Assembly: GCF_013409255.1 (NCBI RefSeq) | Contig: NZ_JACCAS010000002.1 | Location: 2,470,001 to 2,534,000 of the forward strand | DNA from: Paraburkholderia bryophila | GTDB lineage: Bacteria; Pseudomonadota; Gammaproteobacteria; Burkholderiales; Burkholderiaceae | Reading direction: 5' to 3' | DNA length: 64,000 nucleotides | Shown here: positions 63,251-64,000 of the stretch, piece by piece | Position numbering within the stretch: position 1 is the first letter of the stretch | How the letters are laid out: each line of letters starts with the position of its first letter | Position numbers and translations under genes: made by a program | The notes under the pieces: model-generated | Seen by the model: only the letters and a program-made list of their open reading frames with translations | The model's database searches: none | Told to the model about the DNA's origin: nothing

Positions 63251-64000
63251 TCAGGCCGACTTCGGCATTTTGGTGGCGCGCACGGCGTCGTCGAGCTCCT
63301 GGAAGCTCGGGCGATCGGCGGTGAACAATACCTTGCGGCCGAACTCGACCGCGATCGGCGGCGCGTAGCCGGACAGCGACGCGAGCAGCACGGCCTTCAC
63401 GCACTGATAAGGCTTGGCTTCGGCGCGGCCCTTGGCATTGAGCAGATCGGCAACCGGGCCGATAAAACCATACGCGAGCAGAATGCCGAGGAACGTGCCG
63501 ACCAGCGCGCCGGCGATCATCTCGCCAAGCACGGCGGGCGGTGCGCCGACCGAGCCCATGGTGTGAACCACGCCCATCACGGCCGCGACAATGCCGAACG
63601 CGGGCAGGCCGTCGGCCATTTTCTGAATCGCGTTGGCCGCGACCGAGGCTTCCGCGTGGTGCGTAGCGAGTTCCTCATCCATCAGGTCCTGCACTTCGAG
63701 CACGTTCACGTTGCCGCCGGACATCATGCGCAGATAGTCGACGATGAAGTCGAGCAAGTGATGATCTTCGAGCACGTGCGGGTATTTCTGGAACAGTACG
63801 CTTTCCTCAGGTGCGCCGACGTCGACTTCGAGCGACATCATGCCTTCCTTGCGGGCCTTCTGAAGCAACTCGTACAGCAGCGCGATCAGTTCAAGATATT
63901 TCTCTTTGGTGTAGCCGCCCGTCTTGAAGCATGACGGGATCGCCTTGAGGGTTTTCTTCAGCGTGGAAGTCGGATTGCTCACGACAAACGCGCCGATCGC
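63251..64000 (-). CDS. motA: Flagellar motor stator protein MotA, N-terminus outside window
   Basis: The last 250 residues of MotA. The visible part begins AIGAFVVSNPTSTLKKTLKA and includes GLPAFGIVAAVMGVVHTMGS and TFLGILLAYGFIGPVADLLN, the membrane helices with conserved Pro residues, and the cytoplasmic charged segment around the SLEVDVGAPEESVLFQKYPH stretch. MotA and MotB form the proton-driven stator. The first 35 or so residues, including helix 1, lie beyond the right edge. An internal GTG could be mistaken for a start. Confidence 0.94.
   Translation of the reverse strand, partial: AIGAFVVSNPTSTLKKTLKAIPSCFKTGGYTKEKYLELIALLYELLQKARKEGMMSLEVDVGAPEESVLFQKYPHVLEDHHLLDFIVDYLRMMSGGNVNVLEVQDLMDEELATHHAEASVAANAIQKMADGLPAFGIVAAVMGVVHTMGSVGAPPAVLGEMIAGALVGTFLGILLAYGFIGPVADLLNAKGRAEAKPYQCVKAVLLASLSGYAPPIAVEFGRKVLFTADRPSFQELDDAVRATKMPKSA

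Noticed and set aside
1-64000. CRISPR arrays, tRNA, rRNA, insertion sequences, prophage
   Set aside because: No regular repeat-spacer pattern, cloverleaf gene, transposase or integrase was found. I cannot exclude a tRNA or small RNA missed by eye.

Overview
The window looks like a piece of chromosome from a Burkholderiales bacterium, most likely Paraburkholderia or Burkholderia. This is inferred from high GC with strong G/C at third codon positions, the family mix (orphan LuxR, many LysR/AraC/GntR regulators, oxalate/formate-type MFS carriers, PaoABC-type aldehyde oxidoreductase, BY-kinase exopolysaccharide locus) and protein resemblance. No rRNA, tRNA, CRISPR array or insertion sequence was found. 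Both ends cut a gene: an acyltransferase-3 protein on the left and motA on the right.

Layout. 0-9.5 kb: partial acyltransferase, an OpgC-type membrane protein overlapping a tannase-family esterase, a YadGH-type ABC exporter, an amidase, an orphan LuxR and a divergent AraC regulator. 10-24 kb: organic-acid region with an OFA-family MFS carrier and its 42-residue partner, an MHS-family MFS carrier, a GntR/FCD regulator preceded by a probable small membrane protein, formyl-CoA:oxalate CoA-transferase (frc) with an FAH-fold protein, two LysR regulators, a second OFA carrier (oxalate/formate type), an aldehyde dehydrogenase and a ketopantoate-reductase-like protein. 24-37 kb: a compact Wzx/Wzy-type exopolysaccharide operon (priming transferase, Wza, Wzb, Wzc, WecB, WecC, flippase, polymerase, GT4, WecG-type transferase, lyase-like lipoprotein), with most genes overlapping by 1-11 bases. 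37-46.5 kb: mixed housekeeping and small genes, including an unknown gene behind a near-perfect LexA box, a GGDEF cyclase with an I-site, a second FtsI-type transpeptidase, a TRIC channel and a chemoreceptor.

47-51 kb: a three-gene 2-aminoethylphosphonate biosynthesis operon (PEP mutase fused to a nucleotidyltransferase, phosphonopyruvate decarboxylase, AEP transaminase). 52.4-54.3 kb: a HipBA-type toxin-antitoxin pair whose promoter is bracketed by two pairs of one palindrome; both pairs have the same 31-bp spacing, one copy contains the antitoxin start codon and one lies inside the antitoxin gene. 54.3-56.5 kb: an UdgX-type uracil-DNA glycosylase fused to DUF4130 with its own LexA box, then a MocA-like nucleotidyltransferase. 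56.7-60.7 kb: paoABC. 61-64 kb: a CsbD/DUF883-like protein, a Pr6Pr membrane protein, motB and partial motA.

The observations I rate highest are the architecture of the hip operators, the LexA-controlled unknown gene at 39.6-40.0 kb, the PepM-nucleotidyltransferase fusion with an altered nucleotide-binding loop, the tiny MFS partner protein, and a shared operator-like sequence in front of the GntR gene and frc. All functional statements come from reading sequence and recalling families; no database search was run.
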